In this document: positions 8,991 through 16,127 of the stretch, in pieces
How the letters are laid out: every line of letters starts with the position of its first letter
How positions within the stretch are numbered: the stretch's first letter is position 1
Assembly: GCF_900176275.1 (NCBI RefSeq)
Contig: NZ_FWXD01000001.1
Coordinates: 62,001 to 126,000, forward strand
Length of the DNA: 64,000 nucleotides
Origin: Andreprevotia lacus DSM 23236
GTDB lineage: Bacteria > Pseudomonadota > Gammaproteobacteria > Burkholderiales > Chitinibacteraceae
Reading direction: 5' to 3'
Translations under genes and position numbers: made by a program
Notes under the pieces: generated by a model
The model's database searches: none
The model's input: only the letters and a program-made list of their open reading frames with translations
Told to the model about the DNA's origin: nothing

Positions 8991-9934
8991 GCCCAGGCTC
9001 CCGACAGACGGGCAATGCCATGGCCGCCGTGCTGACGGGCGGTGGCCACATCGTTGTCCTTCATGCCGCCCAGTGCATAGACGGGGAAGGGCCAGCCCTG
9101 GCCGACCAGTGTGGCAAAACCGTCCCAGCCCAATGGCGTGGCGCCGGGGTGGGATGCGGTGGCCTGCACATGGCCCAGCAAGGCAAAATCGGCGTCGATG
9201 CGTTCCGCCTGCGCCAGCTCGGTGCCGCTGTGGGCGGATACCCCCAGCCAGTCGATGCCGGTCGGGCGGCGATCCAGCCCGGCCGCGATCCGGGCGGGCA
9301 GCTGCACACCATCTGCGCCCAGCTCGCGCGCCAGTGCGATATCGCCGTGCAGCAACACGCGGCAGCAGGCTGACCTGCAGCGCGCGATCACCGTTTCGGC
9401 CAAGGCGCGGTATTGCGCGGCGTCGAGGGCGGGTTCGCGCAGGATCAGCCAGCGCAGGCCGGCAGCCAGCCGCTGGTCCAGCTTGTCCAGCCATGCGGCC
9501 GTACCCAACCCGGCGGCATTGGACAGCGCCATGTCATCAGGCAGCATTAACCCGCGCAGGATGGGGCCGTTGGCCGGCAGGATGGGGGATACGTTCAGCG
9601 CACCAGCCTGTTGCCAGGCAAACTGCTGCCCCTCGTGCGGTTTGGGTTCGCCCTGCCAGCCGGTCACGCGGAAAAAGTGCAGCCGCACCGTGGCGTGCGG
9701 GTAGGTGAAGGTTTGCACGATCCAAGGCGTGGCGGCCGTGGTGACGATGCCCATTTCCTCCATTAGCTCGCGGCACAGCGCATCGTGCGGGGTTTCGCCC
9801 GCCTCGAGCTTGCCGCCCGGAAACTCCCAGTAACCTGCGTAAACCTTGCCGGCAGGCCGGCTGCCCAGCAGAAAACGGCTGTCGCCATCAATCAGGATTC
9901 CGGCGGCCACCGCCACCTGCTTGTCCGTACTCAT
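8987..9934 (-). CDS. mutT: Nudix hydrolase (MutT) fused to a thiamine-phosphate-synthase-like domain
   Basis: Residues about 1-130 form a MutT-type Nudix domain whose box runs from GGKLEAGE to RELMEEMG, expected to hydrolyse 8-oxo-dGTP and so keep oxidised G out of DNA. Residues about 140-315 resemble ThiE/TenI: LLHGDIALARELGADGVQLP, GVSAHSGTELAQAE and VYALGGM. This two-domain form is known in many proteobacteria, where the second domain's role is unclear. Length is 315 residues. The ATG at 9934 has a poor ribosome site. It overlaps the downstream gene by 4 bp. Confidence 0.9.
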   Translation of the reverse strand: MSTDKQVAVAAGILIDGDSRFLLGSRPAGKVYAGYWEFPGGKLEAGETPHDALCRELMEEMGIVTTAATPWIVQTFTYPHATVRLHFFRVTGWQGEPKPHEGQQFAWQQAGALNVSPILPANGPILRGLMLPDDMALSNAAGLGTAAWLDKLDQRLAAGLRWLILREPALDAAQYRALAETVIARCRSACCRVLLHGDIALARELGADGVQLPARIAAGLDRRPTGIDWLGVSAHSGTELAQAERIDADFALLGHVQATASHPGATPLGWDGFATLVGQGWPFPVYALGGMKDNDVATARQHGGHGIARLSGAWA

Positions 9935-10038
9935 TGGGAGTTTCCCGTATGCAAATGTTTGAAATTATTTAATAAACTTGAATTATTCTGTTGTTGATTG
10001 CTAATATCAGGCAATGCTTTTGTAAGCTTGGAGCTGAC

Positions 10039-10482
10039 ATGAAGCGCATCATCGAGCTGCAAGGCGGGCCTGACCACAGGTTGGTACGCCAGTTGGCTAC
10101 CCTGGCCGCAGAGTCGGCCACGCTGTGCAGTATTGTGTCGTTTGCGCCGCAAACGCTGGTTGCGCGCGCCGGTTGGGGCGCCAGCGTCAACGTGCTGATT
10201 GTACAGGACGAGAACAGCTATTTATTGCGCGGCGGCCGCCTCTCCATGCTGCGCGAAATGTCCGACATGCTGCTCGAAACCGGCCGCCCGGCCTTCTTTG
10301 TGCCGCGCCGGACCATTCCGCTGAATGAATGGGCGGCAGAGGAAGCTGCACGCTTCCTGATTGCCTTGCCGCCGGTCTTGCTGGCGTCCGACACCTTGGT
10401 GCGCATGCGCGATGTTGCGCAGCCCATGCACGGTGAAATGATCGACCTCATCAGCCCGGTGCAGCAGCGTGCGCTTGCCTGA
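10039..10482 (+). CDS. Cytoplasmic protein, unknown function
   Basis: A 147-residue soluble protein (MKRIIELQGGPDHRLVRQLA) with no signal peptide or membrane segment. The middle contains ASVNVLIVQDENSYLLRGGR and a helix-rich C-terminus. The ATG at 10039 follows TTGGAGCTGAC, a good ribosome site, and is preferred to an upstream in-frame codon at 9991. It stands alone, divergent from mutT, and a hairpin with a T-run follows at 10525-10556. I do not recognise the family. Confidence 0.65.
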   Translation: MKRIIELQGGPDHRLVRQLATLAAESATLCSIVSFAPQTLVARAGWGASVNVLIVQDENSYLLRGGRLSMLREMSDMLLETGRPAFFVPRRTIPLNEWAAEEAARFLIALPPVLLASDTLVRMRDVAQPMHGEMIDLISPVQQRALA

Positions 10483-10524
10483 ATGCCGGATGTATTTCAG
10501 GCGGTATTGATGAAGCAGTATCAG

Positions 10525-10558
10525 GAACCCTGCCAGGCCGGGTTCTTTGTAGTTTTTT
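10525..10558 (+). terminator. Intrinsic terminator
   Basis: GAACCC (10525-10530) pairs with GGGTTC (10540-10545), followed by a T-rich run to 10558. It follows the gene at 10039-10482 and also forms the left end of repeat copy A. Confidence 0.7.
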
Positions 10559-10620
10559 CGGGGAAAACTGCGGTTCGCCCGGTTTGATCCCCCACCCTCG
10601 CCGTCGCGAGGGCGCTTTGC
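10528..10620 (+). repeat. Intergenic repeat copy A (diverged)
   Basis: It shares the two end hairpins of the family seen at 40865, 44153 and 57467: a left CCxGGC/GCCGGG hairpin and a right CCCTCGCCGTCGCGAGGG hairpin, joined by a T/C-rich middle with CGGTT and TTTGATCC blocks. The middle is the most diverged of the four copies. It lies between convergent gene ends (10482 and 10706). Confidence 0.6.
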
Positions 10621-10705
10621 CAGAGACAGGAGACGGGGCTTTGCAAATCAAAGACCCCGGCGCATGGCAGGTGATGACGGCTCCATCCTCTGCCGGTGCA
10701 CGCGT

Positions 10706-11590
10706 TTACGCGTCCCGGCTTTTTTCTTGCCCCACGCGGTCCCGCGCGAACTGCCATGCCACCCGACCATTGCGTGCGCCACGGCCTTGCGCCCATTGCA
10801 ATGCCTCGCGCTCGGCTGCGTTGTCCCATGCGCTGCCGCCCAGTGTCGTGCACCAGTGGCGGCAGGCAGTCAGATATTCGTCCTGGCTGAAGCCATAGAA
10901 AGATAGCCACAGGCCAAAGCGCTCGGACAGCGCGATCTTTTCTTCGGTGGCTTCGCCTGGGTGGATTTCGCCATCGACATAGCGTGTCTGACGGTTTTCG
11001 TCGTGGTATTCCGGCAGCAGGTGACGGCGATTGGACGTCGCGTAGATCAGCACATTGGCGCTGGGGGCGGCAATCGAGCCATCCAGTGCCGTCTTCAGTG
11101 CCTGATAGCCCCAGTCGCCTTCCTCAAAGCTCAGGTCGTCGCAGAAAATCAGGTACTGTTCGGGCCGGTCGGCTACCAGTGCCACGATATCGGGCAGGTC
11201 GACCAGATGGGTTTTTTCCACCTCGATCAGCCGCAGCCCCTGGTCGCGGAATTCGTTCCAGACTGCTTTGACCAGCGAACTCTTGCCGCAGCCGCGCGCG
11301 CCGGTCAGCAGCACATTGTTGGCGAGCTGGCCGCGCACGAACTGGCGGGTATTGGCCAGCAGACGGTCTTTTTGCAAATCGACATTCTGCAAATCACTCA
11401 ACTGCACACGATGCGGGTGCGCCACCGGCTGCAGATAGCCGTGATCGTGCGGCTTGCGCCAGCGGTAGGCGACAGCCTGCCAGTCCTGTGCCGGCGGCGT
11501 AGGCGGCAAGGAGGACTCCAGCTTGGCCAGCAGGGTATCGGTGCGGTCTATCAGTTGCTGGAAGTACACAGCGAGCGGGTGTTGATCCAT
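10706..11590 (-). CDS. DUF815-family AAA+ ATPase
   Basis: A 294-residue ATPase of the DUF815 family. Residues about 90-105 hold a P-loop, LTGARGCGKSSLVKAVWNEF, followed by a Walker B-like FCDDLSFEEGD and a sensor region ATSNRRHLLPEY. The C-terminus has a helical lid. Members are conserved but poorly characterised cytoplasmic ATPases. The ATG at 11590 lacks an obvious ribosome site, but no better start is seen. A GC-rich hairpin lies downstream of its stop at 10634-10659. Upstream of it, 11591-11957 (367 bp) contains no protein gene, only the promoter and leader of the next small gene. Confidence 0.85.
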   Translation of the reverse strand: MDQHPLAVYFQQLIDRTDTLLAKLESSLPPTPPAQDWQAVAYRWRKPHDHGYLQPVAHPHRVQLSDLQNVDLQKDRLLANTRQFVRGQLANNVLLTGARGCGKSSLVKAVWNEFRDQGLRLIEVEKTHLVDLPDIVALVADRPEQYLIFCDDLSFEEGDWGYQALKTALDGSIAAPSANVLIYATSNRRHLLPEYHDENRQTRYVDGEIHPGEATEEKIALSERFGLWLSFYGFSQDEYLTACRHWCTTLGGSAWDNAAEREALQWAQGRGARNGRVAWQFARDRVGQEKSRDA

Positions 11591-11733
11591 GATGTTGACG
11601 GCAGAATGGCGGATGGAAGACGGGGTTCAGGGTAACGCCAGAGCGCGCCGCCTGTCGTGCTGCTTTTGCCTGATTTGCGTCGGTGTTTTCCCTAAGTGGC
11701 TGTTTTTTATTGAAATAATTCCTTTGTTTCAAT

Positions 11734-11763
11734 TTGACGGCATTGCGGGGGCGGTGCTAGAGT
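11734..11763 (+). promoter_or_regulatory. Sigma-70-type promoter of the 47-codon gene
   Basis: TTGACG (11734-11739) and TAGAGT (11758-11763) are 18 bp apart, with a TG two bases before the -10 box (extended -10). The region just upstream, about 11700-11733, is AT-rich. Transcription would begin near 11770, leaving a leader of about 190 nt before the ATG at 11958. Confidence 0.6.
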
Positions 11764-11769
11764 GATTTT

Positions 11770-11957
11770 GCCGTCATTGCAATTGTGCCGTGGCGGACGT
11801 TCGGTTGTGCAAACAGGCCGGCATGCCCCTAAGGTGTGTCGCGCGGCCGGAGACGACACTCCGGCAACGAGTCGCCCGATCCTGATGCAGGTGGGGGTGA
11901 CACCTGTCAGCAAAATCTGCGACGTAGATAGTGAAACCTTCGCCAAAGGAGATCGCC
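11770..11957 (+). promoter_or_regulatory. Structured 5' leader of the small gene
   Basis: The leader contains a perfect 7-bp hairpin, GCCGGAG (11846-11852), loop ACGACA, CTCCGGC (11859-11865), and a second 6-bp hairpin, CAGGTG (11888-11893), loop GGGGTGA, CACCTG (11901-11906). Neither is followed by a T-run, so they are not terminators. I do not recognise a known riboswitch class. The length and two ordered hairpins suggest post-transcriptional control. Confidence 0.45.
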
Positions 11958-12101
11958 ATGCGATTCGACTTCATGGAAGGCTTAGCGAGTACGGTCAACG
12001 ATGCGTTGATGAACTTGTTCCGGGCCTTCAAACCCTCTACCCAACTCGACCACGATGATTCGAGGAATCTTGCCCTCGAGATCGCGGAACCGTACCGGTA
12101 G
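11958..12101 (+). CDS. 47-residue small protein
   Basis: The reading frame runs ATG to TAG and encodes MRFDFMEGLASTVNDALMNL then a basic, polar tail ending AEPYR. The ATG follows AAAGGAGATCGCC, the strongest ribosome site in this part of the window. The first 24 residues could form an amphipathic helix (FDFMEGLASTVNDALMNLFR); the rest is acidic then polar, with no signal peptide. It has its own promoter, long leader and intrinsic terminator, so it looks like a real, independently expressed gene. I recognise no family. Confidence 0.7.
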   Translation: MRFDFMEGLASTVNDALMNLFRAFKPSTQLDHDDSRNLALEIAEPYR

Positions 12102-12133
12102 CTACTCTGGCCAGGTAAAACCTGATTCCCGTT

Positions 12134-12170
12134 AAAGGGCGAGGGGGCGATATGCCCCTTCGCCCTTTTT
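12134..12170 (+). terminator. Intrinsic terminator of the small gene
   Basis: GGGCG (12137-12141) pairs with CGCCC (12161-12165) and GGGG (12143-12146) pairs with CCCC (12155-12158), flanked by AAA and a run of five Ts at 12166-12170. A classic strong terminator. Confidence 0.88.
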
Positions 12171-12194
12171 GCATATGATGGGCAGATCATCACC

Positions 12195-12950
12195 TTGCGA
12201 TCCGTGACCTGCGTGCATACCGTATTCCGTCTGTTACCGCTGTTCGTGCTGGCCTTGCCGCTGCTTTGCCAGGCGGCGGGCCCCACCATGTTCGACGTGA
12301 TCTTTGCCCGTCGCCCGCCGCTGTATTACGCCGAGGAAGGCGCCGACGGCGCGGTGCAGACCCGTGGGGTGGTCTACGAACGGGTGCGCGCGGCGTTTGC
12401 TGCGGCGGCCATTCCGGTGCGTTTTGTCGAACAGCCGACCAAACGGGTGGTGGCCTCGGTGCGGGACGACTCGCAGCCATTGTGTGCGATGGGCTGGTTC
12501 AAAACACCGGAGCGCGAGGGTTTTGCCAGGTTCTCTGCCCCCATTTACCAGGACAAGCCCTGGGTAGTGGTCACGCGCAAGGCCATGCATCCGCGCCTGC
12601 AGACCTACAAGACGCTGGCTGCGCTGCTGCGTGACGGCCATCTGGTGCCCTCCATCCTCGATGGCATCTCGCACGGCAACTATATCGATGGCCTGCTGGC
12701 CAAAGCGCGCATCGAGCGCGCCACCATCGATCCGATCCAGAACCTGCGCAAGATCGAGGCCAGTCACGGCGACTACACCATCTTGCCGTCGGATGTCTTC
12801 GATTTCTATCGTGCGCAGAACCCGGCCACAACCCTGGTGGCGCTGGTCTATCGCGATGTGGAGCCGGGTGAAAAGCTCTACCTGATGTGCAGCAAGAGCA
12901 CGCCGGATACCCTGATCGAGCAATTCAATATCGCGTTGCGCATGCAGTAG
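12195..12950 (+). CDS. Exported solute-binding-like protein
   Basis: A protein of about 251 residues with a signal peptide (VFRLLPLFVLALPLLCQAAG) and a fold resembling family 3 periplasmic binding proteins: VVYERVRAAFAAAAIPVRFV, ARFSAPIYQDKPWVVVTRKA and a C-terminal half with PSDVFDFYRAQNP. In Neisseriales, stand-alone proteins of this type are common and need not belong to ABC transporters; no permease is nearby. The first possible start is TTG at 12195; GTG at 12204 or 12213 are equally plausible because the ribosome site is weak. The ligand is unknown. Confidence 0.75.
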   Translation: MRSVTCVHTVFRLLPLFVLALPLLCQAAGPTMFDVIFARRPPLYYAEEGADGAVQTRGVVYERVRAAFAAAAIPVRFVEQPTKRVVASVRDDSQPLCAMGWFKTPEREGFARFSAPIYQDKPWVVVTRKAMHPRLQTYKTLAALLRDGHLVPSILDGISHGNYIDGLLAKARIERATIDPIQNLRKIEASHGDYTILPSDVFDFYRAQNPATTLVALVYRDVEPGEKLYLMCSKSTPDTLIEQFNIALRMQ

Positions 12951-12983
12951 CGCCCGGGTTGAAGCGTTGCCGGTCCTGCCACG

Positions 12984-13817
12984 TCAGTCTGCCAGCGGCA
13001 CGTGGATCAGCGTGCGCAGCGCTGCGGGCGGCGTAATGCGCGGGTCGTTCAGGTATTCCTCGAACTCGGGGAAATCGCCTGGTAGTTCATCATTGGCCGG
13101 TAGCCAGTGCTGGTACAGCCAGGTGCAGACGCCGGCAATGCCCGCATACGGCCCGACATATTCCAGCGTGGCGCAGCGCATGGCTGGCACGGCCAGCGAC
13201 CGCGTATCGTCATCTTCGATATAGCCGGCAGGGCTACCCATCGCGGCGGCGGCCGTGTACGGCGTTGCGGACGTACCGCCTTCTTCGCAGTAAAACAGCC
13301 CGAACACCCTCGCCGCGTAGGGGTCGACATCATGCTGGCGGGCCCACAGGAACAAACGATCAAATGCCTGGCCGATTTCCATAAAGGTGCCGCTGTGCAT
13401 CACAGCGGTCAGTGCCGTGGGGGTCAGCGTTGCGACGTGTACGGCAGGGGTGTGGTCTGGCGGCGGATAGCCTGCGGCCTGCGCGGCGCGGAATGATGAC
13501 GGCGGCAGGCCGAATGCCTGGCGGAACGCGCGGCTGAACGCGGCGGCCGAATCATAGCCGGCACGCTGGGCGATCTGTCCCAGTGCCGCCGTGGTGGCGG
13601 CCAGCTCGCCCGATGCCCGATGCAGCCGCAGGCGACGCACCGTGTCGGCGATGGTTTCGCCCGTCCAGGCACGCCAGACGCGGTGGAAGTGGAATGGCGA
13701 CAAACAGGCAATGTCGGCCAGCCGATACAGGTCGGGGTCCAGGTCCAGATGCTGGTTCAGGTAATCGATCACCCCGGTCAGGCGCCGGGCGTAGAGCTGT
13801 TGCGTGCTTGCTTTCAT
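12984..13817 (-). CDS. AraC-family regulator with GyrI-like effector domain
   Basis: A 277-residue protein with an N-terminal AraC-type DNA-binding domain (two helix-turn-helix units, about residues 1-105, including RLADIACLSPFHFHRVWRAW and AQRAGYDSAAAFSRAFRQAF) and a C-terminal GyrI/SOUL-like small-molecule-binding domain (about 115-277). This architecture matches Rob/SoxS-like drug-response regulators. The ATG at 13817 follows CCGGAGGCCGC, a good ribosome site. The target is unknown; the two small transporters at 15330-15996 are nearby candidates, but that link is inference only. Confidence 0.88.
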   Translation of the reverse strand: MKASTQQLYARRLTGVIDYLNQHLDLDPDLYRLADIACLSPFHFHRVWRAWTGETIADTVRRLRLHRASGELAATTAALGQIAQRAGYDSAAAFSRAFRQAFGLPPSSFRAAQAAGYPPPDHTPAVHVATLTPTALTAVMHSGTFMEIGQAFDRLFLWARQHDVDPYAARVFGLFYCEEGGTSATPYTAAAAMGSPAGYIEDDDTRSLAVPAMRCATLEYVGPYAGIAGVCTWLYQHWLPANDELPGDFPEFEEYLNDPRITPPAALRTLIHVPLAD

Positions 13818-13881
13818 GCGGCCTCCGGTTGGGAATGGTAATCGCGGATGTGTTGCAGATTTTGCTTTTCTGCGCCCCGCG

Positions 13882-14637
13882 TCACACCAGCGTGAGCGCG
13901 ACACCGGCTTGTCGCAGTGGCGCCAGTTGTGGATCGGGCACGCTCTGCTCGGTGATGATGCCGCTCACCGCATCCAGCCCGGCAATCAAATAGGGCGATG
14001 CTGCAGCGATTTTCTCGGCCGAGGCCAGCACCACGGTTTCGGCCGCACGGGCCATCAGCGCGCGCTTCATGTAAGCCTCTTCCAGATCGCCGGTGCTCAG
14101 GCCGGCCTCGGCATGCACGCCGGTCACGCCCATGAAAAACACATCGGCGCGTATCTGGCCCAGTGATTCCAGCGCTGCCGTACCCATGGTCACCACCGAA
14201 TGCTTGAACAGTCGCCCGCCGATCATGATGACCTCGACCGTGGGGTGGAGGGCCAGCGCCACCGCCACGCTGGGGCTGTGGGTGACGATGGTAGCCCGCA
14301 ACGCAGGGGGCAGCTGGCTGGCCAGCTGTACAGCGGTGGTGCCGCCATCGAGCAGGACCACTTGCCCATCCTCGATCAGCCCGGCAGCGGCGCGGCCGAT
14401 GCGCGCCTTGCCATCGCCGGCGATCTGGCTGCGCCCGGCAAAGTCGGCCACCGCCGGCGAGGCGGGCAGGGCGCCACCGTGCACACGTTGCAGCAGCCCT
14501 TCGGCGGCCAGCTCGCGCAGGTCACGGCGTATGGTGTCCTCGGAGACTTCCAGCTGCTGGCTGAAGGTCTTGGCGACCAATTGGCCATCGCGTTGCAGGG
14601 TAGCGAGGATGAGTTGCTTGCGTTGACTGGTCAGCAT
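13882..14637 (-). CDS. DeoR-family transcriptional repressor
   Basis: A 251-residue protein with the DeoR layout: an N-terminal winged helix (MLTSQRKQLILATLQRDGQL, SEDTIRRDLRELAAEGLLQR, VHGGALP) and a sugar-phosphate-binding C-terminal domain with DGGTTAVQLASQL and the FMGVTGVHAEAGLS segment. Such proteins repress sugar or nucleoside genes and respond to phosphorylated sugars. The ATG at 14637 fits the family N-terminus; an in-frame ATG at 14661 would place coding sequence over the phased repeats at 14641-14680, which read as operators. It is divergent from nudK. Confidence 0.88.
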   Translation of the reverse strand: MLTSQRKQLILATLQRDGQLVAKTFSQQLEVSEDTIRRDLRELAAEGLLQRVHGGALPASPAVADFAGRSQIAGDGKARIGRAAAGLIEDGQVVLLDGGTTAVQLASQLPPALRATIVTHSPSVAVALALHPTVEVIMIGGRLFKHSVVTMGTAALESLGQIRADVFFMGVTGVHAEAGLSTGDLEEAYMKRALMARAAETVVLASAEKIAAASPYLIAGLDAVSGIITEQSVPDPQLAPLRQAGVALTLV

Positions 14638-14640
14638 GTT

Positions 14641-14680
14641 TGCACGAAATTTCTTGACCATGCACGAAATTGCACGATAC
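14641..14680. promoter_or_regulatory. Phased operator repeats between deoR-type gene and nudK
   Basis: TGCACGAAAT occurs at 14641 and 14661, and the related TGCACGATAC at 14671. The spacings are 20 and 10 bp, that is two and one helical turns, so bound subunits would line up on one face of the DNA. The right-hand copies overlap the proposed -35 box of nudK. They are likely sites for the DeoR-type repressor. Confidence 0.6.
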
Positions 14681-14697
14681 CTTGGCCGCAGTATAAC
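14670..14697 (+). promoter_or_regulatory. Candidate nudK promoter
   Basis: TTGCAC (14670-14675) and TATAAC (14692-14697) are separated by 16 bp. The -35 box overlaps the right-hand operator repeat, consistent with repression. Confidence 0.5.
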
Positions 14698-14726
14698 CCG
14701 CTTTGCAAACCTGTGGAGATTGGCTC

Positions 14727-15314
14727 ATGGCATCGGATCGCATCAGGATCGTCGAGGAACGCGTATTGTCGGACGACTGGTTTTTGCTCAAGAAAACCAC
14801 CTTCGATTTCCGTCGCAACAACGGCAGCTGGCAGCGGCAAAGCCGCGAGACCTACGATCGTGGCAATGGCGCCACCATCCTGCTGTACAGCCTGGCGCAG
14901 CGCAGCGTCATCCTCACCCGGCAGTTCCGTTTTCCAACCTACGTTAATGGCCACCACGGCTGGCTGATCGAAACCGCTGCCGGCTTGCTTGACCACGCCA
15001 CGCCCGAGCAACGTATCCAGTCCGAGGTGGAAGAGGAAACCGGCTATCGCGTACAGCAGGTGCGCAAGGCCTTCGAGGCCTATATGAGCCCCGGCTCGGT
15101 GACCGAGAAGCTATATTTCTTCGTCGCCGAATATGACCCGGCATCGAAAGTGGGGGCGGGTGGCGGCATCGAAGCGGAGGGCGAGGACATCGAGGTGCTG
15201 GAGCTGCCGTTCGACACCGCACTGGCCATGGTGGAGCGCGGCGAGATTGTCGATGGCAAGACCATCATGCTGCTGCAGTATGCGGCGTTGCGGCTGTTTG
15301 GAACGATGAGCTGA
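14727..15314 (+). CDS. nudK: Nudix hydrolase, NudK (GDP-mannose pyrophosphatase) type
   Basis: A 195-residue protein of the NudK/ADP-sugar pyrophosphatase group. It shows TILLYSLAQRSVILTRQFRF, the Nudix segment GLLDHATPEQRIQSEVEEET with EVEEET, then SPGSVTEKLYFFVAEY and an acidic loop EGEDIEVLELPF. NudK cleaves GDP-mannose to mannose-1-phosphate and GMP. The ATG at 14727 follows GGAGATTGGCTC; an in-frame codon at 14703 has no ribosome site. It is divergent from the DeoR gene, whose sugar-phosphate type fits regulation of a sugar-nucleotide hydrolase. Confidence 0.88.
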   Translation: MASDRIRIVEERVLSDDWFLLKKTTFDFRRNNGSWQRQSRETYDRGNGATILLYSLAQRSVILTRQFRFPTYVNGHHGWLIETAAGLLDHATPEQRIQSEVEEETGYRVQQVRKAFEAYMSPGSVTEKLYFFVAEYDPASKVGAGGGIEAEGEDIEVLELPFDTALAMVERGEIVDGKTIMLLQYAALRLFGTMS

Positions 15315-15329
15315 GGGGGCGGGGCGAGG

Positions 15330-15662
15330 TCAGCTACGCGGAGCAAGCATGATGATGGCCATGCCCAGCAGTGCCACCGCGCCGCCCAGCAAATCCCACT
15401 GCGTAGGGCGTATGCCATCCACCTGCCATAGCCACAGCAGCGCCACCACGATGTAAACACCGCCATAGGCCGCATAGGTACGGCCGGCGGCGGTCGGGTG
15501 CAGGGTCAGCAGCCAGGCGAAAACGCCGAGTGCCAGTGCCGCCGGCAACAGCAGCCACGGCGAGCCTCCACGCTTGAGCCACAGCCATGGCAGATAGCAG
15601 CCGATGATCTCGGCCACGGCGGTAAGGGCGAATAGCAGTGTGGTGTGCAGGAGTTGCGGCAT
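15330..15662 (-). CDS. YnfA/UPF0060-family membrane protein
   Basis: A 110-residue, four-helix inner-membrane protein ([57 protein letters not shown]) matching the UPF0060/YnfA family, which is distantly related to small multidrug-resistance proteins. Length is normal. It starts 4 bp after the SMR gene stop, so the two are very likely one operon and may act together. The substrate is unknown. It ends 15 bp from the nudK stop with no terminator between. Confidence 0.88.
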   Translation of the reverse strand: MPQLLHTTLLFALTAVAEIIGCYLPWLWLKRGGSPWLLLPAALALGVFAWLLTLHPTAAGRTYAAYGGVYIVVALLWLWQVDGIRPTQWDLLGGAVALLGMAIIMLAPRS

Positions 15663-15666
15663 GAGG

Positions 15667-15996
15667 TCAGTGGGGTAATGATCTGGAGAACAGGTTGATC
15701 ACCAGCACGCCGGCCATGATGAGGGCGATGCCGGCCAGTGCCGGTAGATCCAGCGTCTGCCGGTACAGCAGCCAGCTTGCCAGCGAAACCAGCACGATGC
15801 CGACCCCCGACCATACCGCATACGCAACGCCGACCGGCAGCGTGCGCAACGTCAGCGACAGGCAGTAGAACGCCACCGCATAGCCGCCGATAACCAGCGC
15901 ACTAGGCAAAGGCCGGGTAAAGCCGGCGGCTGCCTTGAGCGCCGAGGTGGCAATCACTTCGGCAATGATGGCTATGCCCAGATACAGCCAGTGCAT
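15667..15996 (-). CDS. Small multidrug resistance (SMR) family transporter
   Basis: A 109-residue, four-helix protein of the EmrE/QacE type. [20 protein letters not shown] contains the membrane Glu14 that binds protons and cationic substrates in this family, followed by [19 protein letters not shown] and [19 protein letters not shown]. Substrates are typically quaternary ammonium or other cationic compounds. The ATG at 15996 follows CATGGAGGACGCATC, a good ribosome site. It is the first gene of a pair with YnfA. Confidence 0.9.
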   Translation of the reverse strand: MHWLYLGIAIIAEVIATSALKAAAGFTRPLPSALVIGGYAVAFYCLSLTLRTLPVGVAYAVWSGVGIVLVSLASWLLYRQTLDLPALAGIALIMAGVLVINLFSRSLPH

Positions 15997-16015
15997 GATG
16001 CGTCCTCCATGAAAT

Positions 16016-16043
16016 GACAAAACCCCGGCGTGCGGCCGGGGTT
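16016..16043 (-). terminator. Intrinsic terminator after argJ
   Basis: CCCCGGC (16023-16029) pairs with GCCGGGG (16035-16041), extended by AA/TT. On the minus strand the hairpin is followed by TTTTGT, so it would end argJ transcription before the SMR gene. Confidence 0.75.
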
Positions 16044-16127
16044 CTGTGCCATCGTGCCATGATGGCAGCTTGTGGCTGGCAGGCAAGTGGACTGCTACCG
16101 CGTGGCAGCGTGCTTTTGCCCGCGCAA

